Shown: in pieces, positions 1 to 9,561 of the stretch | Position numbering within the stretch: position 1 is the first letter of the stretch | How the letters are laid out: the number at the start of each line of letters is the position of its first letter | Assembly (NCBI RefSeq): GCF_002002705.1 | Contig: NZ_MUNS01000035.1 | Span: forward strand, 1 to 64,000 | Reading direction: 5' to 3' | Source: Polaromonas sp. C04 | GTDB lineage: Bacteria; Pseudomonadota; Gammaproteobacteria; Burkholderiales; Burkholderiaceae_C | DNA: 64,000 bases | Translations under genes and position numbers: made by a program | Notes under the pieces: generated by a model | The model's input: only the letters and a program-made list of their open reading frames with translations | Told to the model about the DNA's origin: nothing | The model's database searches: none

Positions 1-1231
1 CCCCCTCCCCCGCCCGCCGCCCACTCGCAAAGCAGGCTGTCATCAAATAGCCCCCCGTAGGCGCCTCCCAATCGAGCATTTCGCCAGCACAGAACACGCC
101 GGGTAGTTGCGCCAGCATCAAATAGTCATCCAGCGCCTCGAACGGCACGCCGCCCGCGGTGCTGATGGCTTCAATGATCGGCCGGGCGGCAACCAGGCGG
201 ATCGGCAGGGCCTTGATGGCCTCTGCCAGCCGGGCGGGCTGCGCCAGCTCGTTCTTATTCAGCAGTTCGTGCAGGATGCTGGCCTTGATGCCGTCCAGGC
301 CGAGGCGGCTTTTGAGGTGGCTGGAGAGCGTGCGCGAGCCGCGCGGGTGCGCTACCTCGGCCAGCACACGCTCGGGCGTTTTGTCGGGCAGCAGGTCGAG
401 GTGGAAGGTGGCGCTGCCATGCGCCGCGATCTCGTCGCGCAGCAGGCTGGACGCCGCATACACCAGGCTGCCCTCCACGCCCGTGGCGGTGGCGACGAAT
501 TCGCCGCGGCGGCTGAAGCTGTGGCCCTGCGAGTCGGTGAAGGCGATGGCCACCGACTTGAAGGGCTGGCCGGCGAAGCGGGTTTTGAAATGCTCCGTCC
601 AGCCGGCGCGCCCGGCGCTTCCCACATCAAAGCCGCAGTTGGCGGCCTGCAGGGGCGCGATAGTGATGCCGCGCGCACCGAGCAAACCCGCCCACGCGCC
701 GTCCGATCCCAGACGCGCCCAGCTGGCACCGCCCAGCGCGAGCACGACGGCGTCGGCCTGCACGCGCACCGGGTTCGGGTCCTGCGGCGTGGCAAAGGTC
801 AAGGCGCCTGGATCGCCTTGATCGTTCCAGCCGGTCCAGCGGTGCCGCATATGGAACTGCACGCCCGCCGCCCGCAGCCGGTGCAGCCAGGCGCGCAGCA
901 GCGGCGCGGCTTTCAGGTCCTTGGGGAAGACGCGGCCCGAGGTGCCGACAAAGGTGTCCACACCGAGCGCCTTGGCCCAGTCGCGTAGCTCGGCGGCGCC
1001 GAACGTTTTTAACAGCGGCTCGATCTGCGGCTGGCGTGCCGCGTAGCGCGTGACAAATAGTTCGGGCGGCTCGGAATGCGTCAGGTTCAGCCCGCCCTTG
1101 CCGGCCAGCAAAAACTTGCGCCCTACCGAGGGCATCGCGTCGTACACATGCACCTCGACGCCCGCGCCCGCCAACACTTCGGCGGCCATCAAACCGGCCG
1201 GGCCGCCGCCCACCACCACTGCTTTTTTCAT
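1..1231 (-). CDS. FAD-dependent flavoprotein, HI0933/BaiN-like (3' end cut by window)
   Basis: The reading frame opens with MKKAVVVGGGPAGLMAAE, a Rossmann FAD-binding motif (GGGPAG at residues 8-13), followed by a conserved VGRKFLLAGKGGLNLTHS segment near residue 40 that is typical of the HI0933/TIGR03862 flavoproteins. Near the window edge it reads LLTACFASGRRAGEG, which resembles the usual C-terminal FAD-contact segment, so only a few residues should be missing. The physiological substrate of this family is unknown in most bacteria. The ATG at 1231 directly follows the addA stop (TGA-ATG, no gap), so it is probably translated from the addBA transcript. No functional link to DNA repair is known to me; the junction may simply reflect operon packing. 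Confidence 0.85.
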   Translation of the reverse strand, partial: MKKAVVVGGGPAGLMAAEVLAGAGVEVHVYDAMPSVGRKFLLAGKGGLNLTHSEPPELFVTRYAARQPQIEPLLKTFGAAELRDWAKALGVDTFVGTSGRVFPKDLKAAPLLRAWLHRLRAAGVQFHMRHRWTGWNDQGDPGALTFATPQDPNPVRVQADAVVLALGGASWARLGSDGAWAGLLGARGITIAPLQAANCGFDVGSAGRAGWTEHFKTRFAGQPFKSVAIAFTDSQGHSFSRRGEFVATATGVEGSLVYAASSLLRDEIAAHGSATFHLDLLPDKTPERVLAEVAHPRGSRTLSSHLKSRLGLDGIKASILHELLNKNELAQPARLAEAIKALPIRLVAARPIIEAISTAGGVPFEALDDYLMLAQLPGVFCAGEMLDWEAPTGGYLMTACFASGRRAGEG

Positions 1232-4200
1232 TCAATCCAACCTTGTAATTTCCCTGAGTGTGCCTTGTGCGGTCATGAAGGCGGCCTTGACCGTGGCATC
1301 GGGGTAGATGGCCTGCACGGCGGCGCGGTAGGTTTGCAGTTGCGCCACCTTATCGGCCTGGCGCTGCGGCTGCGCCGCCGATTTGTAGTCGAGCACCCAC
1401 CACTCGGGCACGTCCTTGCGGCGCACCAGGCGGTCCAGCCGCAGGCTGGCGCCCTGGTGGGACAGCGCCACTTCGTTGCCGTGCCAGGCGATCGCCTCGG
1501 GGCTCCAGGCCCAGGCACCTTCGCCGACCAGGATGCGCTGCGCCATCTCCAGCGCCTGCTGCGCCTGCGCCGCGTCCAGGGCGAACTCGCGCGCCACCGA
1601 CTGCACCTGCGCGCCGGGGCACGCGCTGGCCCCGAGCGGCGCCCATTCGAGCAGGCGGTGCATGGCTTGGCCGATCAGCGATTCGGGCGAGGACGCCGGC
1701 GCGCCAGCGCCATCTGCTTCTGTTTTAATAGCCGACTGCGCAGGCGGTACAAGGGCTGGCGGCAGAATTGGCAACAAATACGGCGCTGCACCGGGCACCT
1801 GGAGAGCACCGGGCACAGCAGTGGCGGCGCCGTCGATGGGCGTCGCAAGCGCCTGCAGCCGCTGCCACCAGCTGCCCGCATTCGCGTTTTTCGGCTCCAG
1901 CGACGACAGCACGAGACGCTGTTTGGCGCGCGTCATGGCCACGTACAGGCCGTTGAGTTCCTCGCGCGCCCGGGCGATTTTCTCGGCCTGCAGCGCGGCG
2001 ACGGCACTCGGCGGCGGGCTGGTTTCGCTGGCCAGAAACATGAAGCTCTGCGGCGCCGGCGCCTCGCCCGGCCAGTCCACCAGCACGCCCATGGTCTGCG
2101 CGGCGGGCTCGGCGGCGTCGGTGTCGAGCAGCAGCACCAGCGGCGCCTCCAGTCCCTTGGCGCCGTGCACGGTGAGCAGACGCACGGCGTTGGCGTCGGC
2201 CATGGCGGGCGCCTTCACGCCGCCGGCCTTCAATGCGCGCACCAGCGCATACGGCGTTGCGTAGCGTGCGCCGCCACCCTGGTCCAGCGCGGCCGCCAGC
2301 ACGGCGCGCAGATTCGCCAGCACGCTGCCCTGCAGCGCGGCCGGCGTGGCGGCGCAAAAGCGCGCGAGCACGTCGCCGTGCGCGTAGATGCGGTCCAGCG
2401 CATCGTGCGGCGGCAAGCTGTCGAGCCAGCCCTTCCATTGCATCAAAACAGTCGCCAGCCCTTGTCCATTGGGCGCTTTCAGCTCTGTTTTTGGTAGCAG
2501 ATCGAACCACGCGCTGGCTTGCCGCGCATCAGGCCCATCAGGCGCATCGGCGCGGGTTTGCCGCTGCAGCATGGCGATCTGCACCAGCTCGGCATCGCTC
2601 ACGCCAAACAGCGGCGACTTGAGCGCCTGCGCCGTTGAGAGGTCGTGCGAGGGCGACACCAGCGCGTCGAGCAGCGCCACGATGTCGCGCACCTCGGGCG
2701 CTTCGGCCAGATCGGTCTTTTCGGGCTGCTGGCTTGGGATGTGCAGCGTGCGCAGTTCGTCCTGCATCACCGCGAGCCGGTCGCGCTTGCGCGCCAGCAC
2801 CATGATGTGCTGCGGCTGCAAACCATTGCGCAGTTGCTGCGCGAGCCAGTGCGCGGCCTGGCGGCACTCCAGCGTGCGCAGGGTCTCCTCGGGCAGTTCG
2901 CGCGGCGTGGTGAGGCTGTCGCGCCACGCCAGGCCGTCATCGTCTTGCGCCCTTGACTCCTCCCGGCCCGGGCGCGGGATCTGCGCCAGCTTGAGCACCG
3001 CGCCCGCCTCGCTCGATGCGGTGCTGTGCGCCCGAAAGCCCAGGTATTCGCCGGCCTCTTGCGCTGCGGTCATCACCTGGTTGACCGTGGCGATGACCTC
3101 CGGTGCATTGCGCCGCGTGTGGTCGCAGCTCAGCAGGTCGCCCCCCAAACCATCCACCACAAAGGCCTGCGCCGCCAGAAACACCTGCGGCTCGGCGCGC
3201 CGGAAGCGGTAGATGCTCTGCTTGGGGTCGCCCACGATGAAGACGCTGGGCGCGTGGCCGCCGGCCCCCGCGTAGCCACTGAGCCAGCTGCTGAGCGCCT
3301 GCCATTGCAGCGGATTCGTGTCCTGGAATTCGTCGATCAGCAGGTGCTTGATGCGCGCGTCGAGCCGCTCCTGCACCCAGCCGCTGAGCAGCGGGCTGGA
3401 GAGCATGACCAGCGCGGCGCGCTCCACATCGTTCATATCGATCCAGCCGCGCTCGCGCTTGAGGGCGGCGAATTCGGCGCAGAGCACGCGCGTCAGGCGC
3501 GCCATGCGCTGCTGGTGCAGCCACGCGTCGTGCTGCGTGCGCGCCTGCGCCACGCGCAGCAGCAGTTCCTGCGCGGCACGCACCTGCTCGATGCCAATGA
3601 TTTTTTCGCTGAACTTGCGCGGCTCGCCTTTTTGCGTCAGCAGGGCCGTGGCAGCGGCCTGCGTGTCGCCTGCCGTGATGGCCTGCTCCAGCTCCACGCC
3701 CTTGGCCGAGAAGGTCGGCGCGCTGGCGCGGCCCAGCGCCTGCGCGGCGGCCTGCAGCTGCTGGCGGTGCGCGGGTTGGGCCAGCAGTTCTTCAGGCTCT
3801 TGCAGGCCGGCAAACCCGGCCAGCAGCGCATCGAAGCGCGGGACGGATCGCTCCACCACGCCTTGCGCATCGGCCAGCGCAAACTCCACACGCTTGGCCA
3901 GCGCCGCGCTCAGGGCCTTTTCGGTTTGAAACCGGCCATGCTCGGCCACCGCCGCAAAGTAGTCCTGCCGCACCTCGGGCAACGCCGTCAGGGCCGCGTA
4001 GAAGCGGCGCCAGACCTCGCCGACCGCCTGCGCGTCGTCCTCCAGCAATTCGTAGTTGGCGGGCAGGCCGAGCGACTGCAGCACGGCCAGCGGCGCGGTG
4101 CCGAGCAAGGCGGCGAACCAGCTGTGGAAGGTGCGGACCTGTACCGGCCGGCCGCTGGCCAGCACACTCGCGTACAAATTCTTCAGCGCTGCGCCGCCGC

Positions 4201-4558
4201 TGTGGGCACTCGAAGGGCTGACGCCGCGATAGAGCAGTTCCTGCTCCAGCTGCTCAGGCGTTGCGCGCGCGAATTCGGCCAGCCATTCGCCCAGGCGCTG
4301 GCGCATCTCGCCCGCGGCTTTCCTGGTAAAGGTGATGGCCAGGATTTCGTGCGGGCGCACGTGTGCCTGATCACTGTCCTGTGCGCCGTCGAGCAGGGCC
4401 CGCACGATGCGCGACACCAGCATCCAGGTCTTGCCGGCGCCGGCGCAGGCTTCCACCGCCACGCTGCGGCGCGGGTCGCAGGCGATGGCGTAGAACGCCG
4501 CGCTGGAGACGCGCCGGCCGTTGTGTTCGTAGGCAAATTCGGAGGCAGATTCAGTCAT
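1232..4558 (-). CDS. addA: AddA-like UvrD-family helicase/nuclease
   Basis: This 1108-residue protein is a superfamily 1 helicase with a C-terminal RecB-type nuclease. It would process double-strand DNA ends for RecA-dependent repair together with the product of the upstream gene. Visible motifs: Walker A GAGKT (residues 40-44), AITFTRKAAGEMR (Ia), LLIDEFQDTNP (II, Asp409), VGDPKQSIYRFR (III), LLTVHGAKGLE (V), LYVAMTRAKQRL (VI), then IGQAMHRLLEW and the nuclease core WVLDYKSA (Asp1057, Lys1059). The start at 4558 overlaps the addB stop as ATGA, which argues for translational coupling and against a longer upstream start. Two copies of the 56-base dispersed repeat lie inside it, both in poorly conserved linkers. 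There is no recC or recD nearby, so AddAB is the better reading than RecBCD. Confidence 0.92.
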   Translation of the reverse strand: MTESASEFAYEHNGRRVSSAAFYAIACDPRRSVAVEACAGAGKTWMLVSRIVRALLDGAQDSDQAHVRPHEILAITFTRKAAGEMRQRLGEWLAEFARATPEQLEQELLYRGVSPSSAHSGGAALKNLYASVLASGRPVQVRTFHSWFAALLGTAPLAVLQSLGLPANYELLEDDAQAVGEVWRRFYAALTALPEVRQDYFAAVAEHGRFQTEKALSAALAKRVEFALADAQGVVERSVPRFDALLAGFAGLQEPEELLAQPAHRQQLQAAAQALGRASAPTFSAKGVELEQAITAGDTQAAATALLTQKGEPRKFSEKIIGIEQVRAAQELLLRVAQARTQHDAWLHQQRMARLTRVLCAEFAALKRERGWIDMNDVERAALVMLSSPLLSGWVQERLDARIKHLLIDEFQDTNPLQWQALSSWLSGYAGAGGHAPSVFIVGDPKQSIYRFRRAEPQVFLAAQAFVVDGLGGDLLSCDHTRRNAPEVIATVNQVMTAAQEAGEYLGFRAHSTASSEAGAVLKLAQIPRPGREESRAQDDDGLAWRDSLTTPRELPEETLRTLECRQAAHWLAQQLRNGLQPQHIMVLARKRDRLAVMQDELRTLHIPSQQPEKTDLAEAPEVRDIVALLDALVSPSHDLSTAQALKSPLFGVSDAELVQIAMLQRQTRADAPDGPDARQASAWFDLLPKTELKAPNGQGLATVLMQWKGWLDSLPPHDALDRIYAHGDVLARFCAATPAALQGSVLANLRAVLAAALDQGGGARYATPYALVRALKAGGVKAPAMADANAVRLLTVHGAKGLEAPLVLLLDTDAAEPAAQTMGVLVDWPGEAPAPQSFMFLASETSPPPSAVAALQAEKIARAREELNGLYVAMTRAKQRLVLSSLEPKNANAGSWWQRLQALATPIDGAATAVPGALQVPGAAPYLLPILPPALVPPAQSAIKTEADGAGAPASSPESLIGQAMHRLLEWAPLGASACPGAQVQSVAREFALDAAQAQQALEMAQRILVGEGAWAWSPEAIAWHGNEVALSHQGASLRLDRLVRRKDVPEWWVLDYKSAAQPQRQADKVAQLQTYRAAVQAIYPDATVKAAFMTAQGTLREITRLD
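1716..1771 (+). repeat. 56-nt dispersed repeat, copy 1 (in addA, antisense)
   Basis: It begins gcttctgttttaatagcc and carries acaagggctgg at element positions 35-45. It aligns without gaps to the other eight copies. On the addA coding strand it is read as PALVPPAQSAIKTEA, in the same antisense frame as copies 3 to 7. Confidence 0.75.
2443..2498 (-). repeat. 56-nt dispersed repeat, copy 2 (in addA, sense)
   Basis: On the minus strand it begins gctaccaaaaacagagctg and carries acaagggctgg at positions 35-45. It is read in sense by addA as LPKTELKAPNGQGLATVL. The taatag stops usual at positions 11-16 are changed here to acagag, which keeps the addA frame open. Confidence 0.7.
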
Positions 4559-7209
4559 GCGGCGTCCCAGAAGTCTTTGCGGCACAGGCCGCGCGCGGCG
4601 CAAAAGTCGCAGGCCGAACCTTCGCCCAGCGCCGGCAGGGCGGCGCCCTCGCCAATGCGCGCCATGTCGTGCAGGATGCCGGCGATCAGCGCGTCGCGCA
4701 CCTCCACCACGGCGGGCTGTTCGACCGCGGTGGTCGCGCCCTTCTCGCCCACGTTGAGGTAGGCCGCGCGCAGCGTGTCGTGCGGCTGCAGCGCGGCATA
4801 GAAGGCCAGCTGCGTGTCCTCGGTGGGCTGCCGGACGCGCTCGCGCGTCTTGGCCAGGGCCTCGGTCTTGTAGTCGATCAGCAGGACCGCGTCGTCCGCG
4901 TCCTGGTCGATACGGTCGATCTGGCCGATTAGCGTGAGCACGCCGAGCGGCTGCTCCTGCCAGGCCTCGGCCTGCTCGAAGCGGGCGCCGCTGGCTTCGT
5001 GTCCGGCGAGCCAGGCGAGGTAGCCATCGCGCACCTGCGGCCACGCGGCGGCGAACGGCAGGAACTCGTCTTCGCCGAGGTGCATGGCTTCGGTGATTTC
5101 TTCGGCTGCTACATTAATCATAGCTACCAGCGCAGGCAGGTCATGGGCTGGAGCCGCTTTTAATGCTTCATGAAAGGTTTTGAGCACCGCATGCAGCCAC
5201 AGGCCGAAGTCGCGCTTGTCAACTTCGCCCTCGAGTTCGTCGGCCTCCTTCAGGCCGAGCTGGCGCAGTGCAAAAAAGCGGTAGGGGCAGCGCCGCAGAT
5301 CCTCGTAGGCGCTGGCCGACAGGCGCTGCACCGGCAGGCTGGGTGCCACCGGCTGCGGCCGTGGCGCGGGTTGCGACGGCACGGCGCGGTGCTCGCGCGG
5401 GTCCATGGCCGTGGGCGCAAGGCCCTCCAGCAGCAGTTCCTGCACCAGCGGGCTGGGCAGCAGCGGCTCGCCCGTGTCGTCGCTGTGGCGCCACAGCACG
5501 TCGCCGTGCGGCGTCTGCAGTGCATCGCGCCAGGCGGCGCGCACGGCCAGCGCCAGCGCCTCGCGCGTCGGCAGGGCGAGCGCTGCGCGCTGCGCGGCGG
5601 TCCACGGCCCCGGCGGCTCGGGCGAGACCGCCAGGCGCACCTCGTCGCAGCCCGGCAGCACCACCGCGGCAAAGGGACGCGCCAGCAGTTGGGACATCGG
5701 CAGAATCACCACCTGCTCGTCGCCTGCCAGGCTGGTGTGCGACGGCACAAATTTGTCGGCCTCCAGCGCTTCGTTGACCCAGGCCGTGAATTCGGCCAGA
5801 TCCAGCCGCCGCGTGGCCCAGACCGTGGGGGCCAGCGACTGCTCGAACGCGCCCTGCTCCGCCGGACTCAGGCGCAGCACGGCCAGCAGCTTGTCACCGG
5901 CCGCGTCGCCGGCCAGCAAGGCCCACTGCCCGCTGGCGTGCAGGAGCACACGCAGGCCCTCAAGCCACTGCACCAGCGGTCGGGGGCGCTGGACGGTTTG
6001 CAGCAGGCGGTTGACCTCAAGGGTCAGCGCCGTCAACGCCGCGATCCCGGGTTGCGCAGTGTTCGCTGTCGGATCAGGCGCATTCCACGCCCGCCAGGCC
6101 TGCACGCCAGCGCGCCGCAGTGATTTTTCGAGGAGCAGGACCTGACTCTGCGCAAAGGCCGGAGCGTTCTTCAGCCAGTCCAGTACGGCGTCGGAGCTGG
6201 CGTCCCAGCGGCAGGCCCGCAGCGCGCCCATCACATGGGCGGCGGCGCGCGTGGTCGAGAGCGTCCAGCCGTTCTCGTCGCGGATCGTGATGCCCTGCGT
6301 GTCCAGCATGGCGCGCACGCGGCGCGTCAGCACGCGGTCGGTGGCGGCCAGCGCCACCGGCGTACGCCCGGCCTCGATGTGGCGCAACACGCAGGCGGCC
6401 GCGCGCTGGGCCTCGTCCTCAAGGTCGCGCGCCGCATGCAGCACGATGCTGCCGCGGGCAGCGTGTGTCGGCAGCGCGATGGACGCGGCCTTGTCGCCCC
6501 TCTGCGCCTGCAGCGCCTGCGCCAGGGGTTCGGCCTGAAAGCCTTCCAGCACGATCAGGCAATCCAGTCCGGTGCCGCCAGCGGCATCGACGGCAGTCGC
6601 CTCGAACAGCGTATCCGTGGCATAGCTGGAGGCCGCCGCCCATTCCAGCGCCACGCGGGCCACGGCCGCTTCCAGCGCCAGCACCGGGGCGTCCAGCCCC
6701 GAGGCCACCACGGCGCGCGCACGGGCCACCCAGGCCGGCCGCTGCGCTGGCGCGATGGCGGCGACCAGCGCGGCCAGTTGCTGCGCGGACTCGACCAGCC
6801 GGCCCGCCAGGCCGTCGCGCTGCGCACCCAGCCCGGCGCGCTCCAGCAGGGTTTGCGCAGTGAGCCCATCGCGCGCTGCATCGAACGTGATGTCGTCCGG
6901 CCCGGGCATGAAGCCCGTCATGCTGCGGGCCCAGTTCCGGGTGGTTTCAAAGCGCGGCGCGAAGCCGCCTTGCATCACTTGCGACCAGAGTTTTTGCGCC
7001 AGCGGCATGAGCTGGGCGTAGGGCAGCAGGACCACGGTCTGCACCGGGTGCAGCGCCGGTTGCGCCATGCAATGCTCAATCGCCGCGGCGATTCTGGCGA
7101 TCAGCCCGTCTTGCGGATCGAGCCACAACGCGCGCACCGGATGCCCTGGCGCCAGCGCGGATTCATGGCTTTTTGCTATCACGTTCATAGAGTCCGCGTC
7201 CCCGGTCAT
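4555..7209 (-). CDS. addB: AddB-like PD-(D/E)XK nuclease
   Basis: This 884-residue protein fits the AddB partner of the AddAB end-resection complex. The C-terminal third holds the nuclease: LSASAYEDLRRCPYRFF, later VLLIDYKTEA (Asp779, Lys781). Four cysteines fit the AddB iron-sulfur clamp: Cys641 in RRCPYRF, and Cys867, Cys870 and Cys876 at the very C-terminus (ACDFCAARGLC). The N-terminal part is a degenerate helicase-like region with no obvious Walker A, as known for AddB. It is shorter than the firmicute enzyme. It overlaps addA by four bases. A second Met at 7188 is a possible start. The 65 bases up to trxA form a divergent promoter region. One 56-base repeat copy lies inside it, in a linker before the nuclease core. 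Confidence 0.88.
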   Translation of the reverse strand: MTGDADSMNVIAKSHESALAPGHPVRALWLDPQDGLIARIAAAIEHCMAQPALHPVQTVVLLPYAQLMPLAQKLWSQVMQGGFAPRFETTRNWARSMTGFMPGPDDITFDAARDGLTAQTLLERAGLGAQRDGLAGRLVESAQQLAALVAAIAPAQRPAWVARARAVVASGLDAPVLALEAAVARVALEWAAASSYATDTLFEATAVDAAGGTGLDCLIVLEGFQAEPLAQALQAQRGDKAASIALPTHAARGSIVLHAARDLEDEAQRAAACVLRHIEAGRTPVALAATDRVLTRRVRAMLDTQGITIRDENGWTLSTTRAAAHVMGALRACRWDASSDAVLDWLKNAPAFAQSQVLLLEKSLRRAGVQAWRAWNAPDPTANTAQPGIAALTALTLEVNRLLQTVQRPRPLVQWLEGLRVLLHASGQWALLAGDAAGDKLLAVLRLSPAEQGAFEQSLAPTVWATRRLDLAEFTAWVNEALEADKFVPSHTSLAGDEQVVILPMSQLLARPFAAVVLPGCDEVRLAVSPEPPGPWTAAQRAALALPTREALALAVRAAWRDALQTPHGDVLWRHSDDTGEPLLPSPLVQELLLEGLAPTAMDPREHRAVPSQPAPRPQPVAPSLPVQRLSASAYEDLRRCPYRFFALRQLGLKEADELEGEVDKRDFGLWLHAVLKTFHEALKAAPAHDLPALVAMINVAAEEITEAMHLGEDEFLPFAAAWPQVRDGYLAWLAGHEASGARFEQAEAWQEQPLGVLTLIGQIDRIDQDADDAVLLIDYKTEALAKTRERVRQPTEDTQLAFYAALQPHDTLRAAYLNVGEKGATTAVEQPAVVEVRDALIAGILHDMARIGEGAALPALGEGSACDFCAARGLCRKDFWDAA
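5108..5163 (+). repeat. 56-nt dispersed repeat, copy 3 (in addB, antisense)
   Basis: It begins gctacattaatcatagct and carries catgggctgga at positions 35-45. On the addB strand it encodes LKAAPAHDLPALVAMINVA, the same antisense frame as copies 1 and 4 to 7. Confidence 0.75.
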
Positions 7210-7274
7210 TTTGCTTGCTTTCTGTCACAATGCCTCCACTTTAGCGGTACACCCCATCCAACAAGGAACACGCC

Positions 7275-7607
7275 ATGGCCAGCGAACTGATCAAACATAT
7301 CTCCGACGCCACTTTCGAGGCCGAGGTCCTGCAATCCGACAAGCCGGTGCTGGTGGACTACTGGGCCGAGTGGTGCGGCCCCTGCAAGATGCTGGCGCCG
7401 ATCCTGGACGAAGTGTCCACCGCCTATGAAGGCAAGCTGCAGATCGCCAAGATGAACGTGGATGAAAACCGCGACATTCCGGCCAAATTCGGCATCCGCG
7501 GCATCCCCACGCTGATGGTGTTCAAGGGCGGCCAACTCGCTGCCACCAAGGTCGGCGCCATGAGCAAGGCGCAGATGACCGCCTTTATCGATCAGCAACT
7601 CGCCTGA
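7275..7607 (+). CDS. trxA: thioredoxin
   Basis: A 110-residue thioredoxin, the usual family length. It reduces cytoplasmic disulfides, and its own disulfide is reduced by thioredoxin reductase. The active site WAEWCGPCKM is intact (CGPC), and the conserved cis-Pro loop appears as GIRGIPTLMVF. The ATG at 7275 is preceded by aaggaac at good spacing. It is divergent from addB and is followed by rho, a common arrangement in Burkholderiales. A candidate intrinsic terminator follows the stop codon, so rho may have its own promoter. Confidence 0.97.
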   Translation: MASELIKHISDATFEAEVLQSDKPVLVDYWAEWCGPCKMLAPILDEVSTAYEGKLQIAKMNVDENRDIPAKFGIRGIPTLMVFKGGQLAATKVGAMSKAQMTAFIDQQLA

Positions 7608-7619
7608 GTCTTTTCCCCG

Positions 7620-7657
7620 GCAGTCCCGGCACCGTGCTTGGGGCTGCTATCGTTTTT
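7620..7657 (+). terminator. candidate intrinsic terminator after trxA
   Basis: gcagtccc (7620-7627) can pair with ggggctgc (7640-7647), eight pairs with one G-U, then tatcgttttt. The 12-base loop is large, so strength is uncertain. It lies in the 183-base trxA-rho gap, which otherwise holds the rho leader. Confidence 0.45.
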
Positions 7658-7790
7658 CCTGTCATAATCCCCCCAGTTCGCCAATTCGCACACCCACGCG
7701 AATAGGTTCGAGTTTCCGGTTTGTGAGGCACACCCAGCCTCCTTTCAAATCCCCCAATTTTTGTCAAATACTCCTGAACGGAGTCCCCCC

Positions 7791-9053
7791 ATGCACTTAA
7801 ACGAACTCAAGGCACTGCACGTGTCTGAAGTCCTCAAGCAGGCTGAAGAGCTGGAGATCGAGAACACCGGCCGCATGCGCAAGCAGGAACTGATGTTTGC
7901 CATCATCAAAAAGCGCGCGCGCGCCGGCGAACAGGTGATTGCCGACGGCGTGCTCGAGATCCTGCCCGACGGCTTTGGCTTTTTGCGCAGCCCCGACACC
8001 AGCTACACCGCCAGCACCGACGACATCTACATCAGCCCGAGCCAGGTGCGCCGCTTCAACCTGCACACCGGCGACATGATCGAGGGCGAAGTGCGCACCC
8101 CGAAAGACGGCGAGCGCTACTTTGCCCTGAACAAGCTCGACAAGGTGAACGGCGGCGGCCCCGAAGAGAACAAGCACAAGGTCATGTTCGAAGCCCTGAC
8201 GCCGCTGTTCCCGAAGGAGCAGATGAAGCTCGAGCGCGACATCAAGGGCGAAGAAAACATCACCGGGCGCATCATCGACATCATTGCCCCGATCGGGCGC
8301 GGCCAGCGCGCGCTGATCGTCGCGCCGCCCAAGAGCGGCAAGACCGTGATGATGCAGCACATCGCGCATGCCATCGCGGCCAACTACCCGGACGTGCACA
8401 TGATGGTGCTGCTGGTCGACGAGCGCCCCGAGGAAGTGACCGAGATGCAGCGTTCGGTCAAGGGCGAGGTGATCGCCTCGACCTTTGACGAGCCGGCCGC
8501 GCGCCACGTGCACGTGGCCGAAATGGTAATCGAGCGCGCGAAGCGCCTGGTCGAGCTGAAAAAAGACGTGGTCATCCTGCTCGATTCGATCACCCGGCTG
8601 GCGCGCGCCTACAACAACGTGGTGCCTTCCAGCGGCAAGGTACTCTCGGGCGGCGTCGACTCCAACGCACTGCAGCGGCCCAAGCGCTTTTTTGGCGCGG
8701 CCCGCAATGTGGAAGAAGGCGGCTCGCTGACCATCATTGCCACGGCCCTGGTCGATACCGGCAGCCGCATGGACGAGGTGATTTTTGAAGAGTTCAAGGG
8801 CACCGGCAACTCCGAGCTGCACCTGGACCGGCGCCTGTACGAAAAGCGCGTGTTCCCCGCGATCCAGCTCAATCGCAGCGGCACACGCCGCGAGGAGCTG
8901 CTGCTGGCCCCCGAAATCCTGCAAAAAACCCGCATTCTTCGCCAATTCCTGTTCAACATGGACGAAATCGAGTCGATGGAGCTCATGCTCAAGAACATGA
9001 AGGCCACCAAATCCAATGTCGACTTCTTCGACATGATGCGCCGCGGCGGCTGA
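7791..9053 (+). CDS. rho: transcription termination factor Rho
   Basis: A 420-residue hexameric RNA-dependent ATPase that ends transcription at rut sites. The N-terminal domain starts [17 protein letters not shown] and is followed by the cold-shock-like RNA-binding fold ([10 protein letters not shown]). The ATPase core shows the P-loop APPKSGKT (Ser182-Thr185), the [10 protein letters not shown] segment, the Walker B stretch [16 protein letters not shown] and the Q-loop/R-loop region. The ATG at 7791 has ggag seven bases upstream and gives the normal Rho length. A longer frame from a TTG at 7761 is unlikely. The 183-base leader before it would allow autoregulation, as known for rho in other bacteria, but I cannot see a defined attenuator. 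Confidence 0.97.
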   Translation: MHLNELKALHVSEVLKQAEELEIENTGRMRKQELMFAIIKKRARAGEQVIADGVLEILPDGFGFLRSPDTSYTASTDDIYISPSQVRRFNLHTGDMIEGEVRTPKDGERYFALNKLDKVNGGGPEENKHKVMFEALTPLFPKEQMKLERDIKGEENITGRIIDIIAPIGRGQRALIVAPPKSGKTVMMQHIAHAIAANYPDVHMMVLLVDERPEEVTEMQRSVKGEVIASTFDEPAARHVHVAEMVIERAKRLVELKKDVVILLDSITRLARAYNNVVPSSGKVLSGGVDSNALQRPKRFFGAARNVEEGGSLTIIATALVDTGSRMDEVIFEEFKGTGNSELHLDRRLYEKRVFPAIQLNRSGTRREELLLAPEILQKTRILRQFLFNMDEIESMELMLKNMKATKSNVDFFDMMRRGG

Positions 9054-9092
9054 AGCAGCGCGGCCTGCGATGGCCGGCGGATCTGGATTTCA

Positions 9093-9101
9093 TGCGATAA
9101 T
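9093..9101 (+). promoter_or_regulatory. candidate extended -10 promoter for rpmE2
   Basis: tgcgataat fits an extended -10 element (TGn plus GATAAT), about 90 bases before the rpmE2 start. No convincing -35 is seen. The 140-base rho-rpmE2 gap otherwise shows only the ribosome binding site. Confidence 0.35.
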
Positions 9102-9193
9102 TTAAAGCTAACGCGAAAAGTACCTGGTTTTTATATTGCGCAAAGGGTTTGCGCGAGGCGCCGGGCGGCTGTCGCAACTGAAAAGGAAAGAAC

Positions 9194-9451
9194 ATGAAAG
9201 AAGGCATTCACCCCAGCTACCGCGAAATCTGCTTCGTGGACCTGTCCAACGGTTTCAAGTTCGTGACGCGCTCGTGCGCCAACACCAAGGAAACCATCAA
9301 GATGGACGACGGCCGCGAACTGCCGCTGTACAAGCTCGATACGTCGAGCGAATCGCACCCCTTCTACACCGGCACGCAAAAGTCGGTGGACAACATGGGT
9401 GGCCGTGTCGAGCGCTTCCGCAACCGTTTCGGCAAGACCGCCGCCAAGTAA
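9194..9451 (+). CDS. rpmE2: 50S ribosomal protein L31, type B
   Basis: An 85-residue L31. It has the type B opening [18 protein letters not shown] and lacks the paired CxxC zinc ligands of type A L31; only isolated cysteines remain (EICF, RSCAN). Zinc-independent L31 paralogues typically serve under zinc limitation in species that carry both types. Here it sits directly after rho with a strong aaaggaaag ribosome binding site and a perfect terminator after it, so it may be the main L31 gene. Whether a type A copy exists elsewhere cannot be judged from this window. Confidence 0.95.
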   Translation: MKEGIHPSYREICFVDLSNGFKFVTRSCANTKETIKMDDGRELPLYKLDTSSESHPFYTGTQKSVDNMGGRVERFRNRFGKTAAK

Positions 9452-9483
9452 TTCGGCCGCAGGTTTTCTGCTGTACGTCCGCC

Positions 9484-9521
9484 AAAGGGCAGCCCGGGTT
9501 ACCGCGCTGCCCTTTTGTTTT
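9484..9521 (+). terminator. Rho-independent terminator after rpmE2
   Basis: A ten-base perfect stem, aaagggcagc (9484-9493) with gctgcccttt (9506-9515), runs into a T-rich tail ttttgtttt. This is the strongest intrinsic terminator in the window. Confidence 0.9.
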
Positions 9522-9561
9522 ACACACCAGCCCCTGATTTTCAGCACGGCATCCTCCCCGC

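Noticed and set aside
1076-2497. Long plus-strand open frames of several hundred codons opposite addA, addB, carB and bamA
   Set aside because: They are antisense shadows in a GC-rich genome, Arg/His/Gln-rich and without motifs; the minus-strand genes have full family signatures.
7168-7184. gctatcacgttcatag in the addB start as a repeat copy
   Set aside because: Only the first 16 bases resemble the family; the ggg block at position 38 is absent.
7690-7745. ggttcgag in the rho leader as a tRNA T-loop
   Set aside because: No acceptor or anticodon stem can be formed around it.
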